Source: Eubacterium sp. (GTDB lineage Bacteria; Bacillota; Clostridia; Lachnospirales; Lachnospiraceae). Taken from it: 64,000 nt of DNA. Both the position numbers and the translations under genes were made by a program. The stretch's first letter is position 1. Each line of letters opens with the position of its first letter. Shown in pieces: positions 63,874-64,000 of this stretch. The stretch lies in assembly GCA_017480495.1 (NCBI GenBank), contig JAFVAQ010000003.1, forward strand, positions 62,001 to 126,000, given 5' to 3'. The notes under the pieces were generated by a model. The model had not been told where the DNA came from, made no database searches, and saw nothing but the letters and a program-made list of their open reading frames with translations.

Positions 63874-64000
63874 CTTTCTGAAAGCCTCTTTTCAAATCTA
63901 TTTTTACTTATATTTTCAGGAACTCTGGTTGCATAGTCACCGGTGAAGCAGGCATTGCAATAATCATTATGTCCAACGAGCTCACTAAGTGAGTCAACTG
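63870..64000 (-). CDS. purF: Amidophosphoribosyltransferase, C-terminal end (runs off the window)
   Basis: Only the last 43 codons are visible: VDSLSELVGHNDYCNACFTGDYATRVPE and a basic tail ending ERLSER-like (KRLSER), stop TGA 63872-63870. The DSL.EL...CNACFTGDYAT pattern is the characteristic C-terminus of PurF, which starts purine synthesis by transferring glutamine nitrogen to PRPP. The stop overlaps the carA start as ATGA. Confidence 0.85.
   Translation of the reverse strand, partial: VDSLSELVGHNDYCNACFTGDYATRVPENISKNRFEKRLSER

Overview
The window looks like chromosomal DNA of an anaerobic Gram-positive member of the Clostridia, most probably Lachnospiraceae. It has moderately low GC, strong AGGAGG-type ribosome binding sites, a SCIFF ranthipeptide with its radical SAM maturase, a class III fructose-1,6-bisphosphatase, glycogen phosphorylase, and families typical of that group (DUF1858, DUF5684, TPM/zinc-ribbon proteins). 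Species cannot be decided from the sequence. Almost every gene lies on the minus strand. The exceptions are an HTH protein near the left edge and a two-gene HTH/membrane-protein unit near 48.2-48.9 kb.

Left part (1-24 kb). The window opens with the N-terminus of a secreted protein and a divergent twin-HTH regulator-like protein. Next come REP-like repeats, tRNA-Arg(ACG) and a phosphopantetheinyl transferase. A compact sugar operon follows: fruK, fruA (IIABC), HPr, class III fbp, ptsI and a DeoR regulator. It can import fructose, make fructose-1,6-bisphosphate and return it to fructose-6-phosphate. Its HPr has Gly where the regulatory Ser46 is expected. Then follow a 714-aa orphan, uvrBA, a GH13 glycosidase, a secreted Ser/Glu/Lys-rich InlB-repeat protein flanked by REP-like elements, and a DUF3592 protein.

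Centre (23-43 kb). The SCIFF maturase and its 50-aa Cys-rich precursor are separated by two long palindromes. Housekeeping genes follow (glgP, a type 2 ileS, a DUF1858 protein, a DUF3137 protein, a TetR regulator, pyk). Next is a membrane cluster (TPM protein, zinc-ribbon protein, small helical protein, lipoprotein, PH-domain protein). After it comes a two-component system with a three-gene ABC exporter, in the arrangement of drug-sensing export systems, possibly with a 17-codon leader.

Accessory stretch (43.3-49 kb). This holds an Rpn/PD-(D/E)XK protein, a strong hairpin, an IS30-type element with a frameshifted transposase and 20-bp subterminal iterons, an Lgt-like membrane enzyme with a GCCYG motif, and two paralogous DUF5684 membrane proteins around a small HTH protein with three matching operator-like palindromes.

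Right part (49-64 kb). The most unusual gene is a degenerate Hsp70-like domain fused to a GrpE head domain. It is followed by a zinc uptake operon with a Fur/Zur repressor and striking Fur-type boxes, a folP with an insertion, a DUF212 membrane protein, a membrane TrkA-N/RyR protein, and a nitrogen group: ANTAR regulator, short glutamine synthetase, carB, carA and the 3' end of purF. The purF-carA-carB genes overlap and are probably translationally coupled.

All calls were made by reading the sequence. No database search or structure prediction was run.
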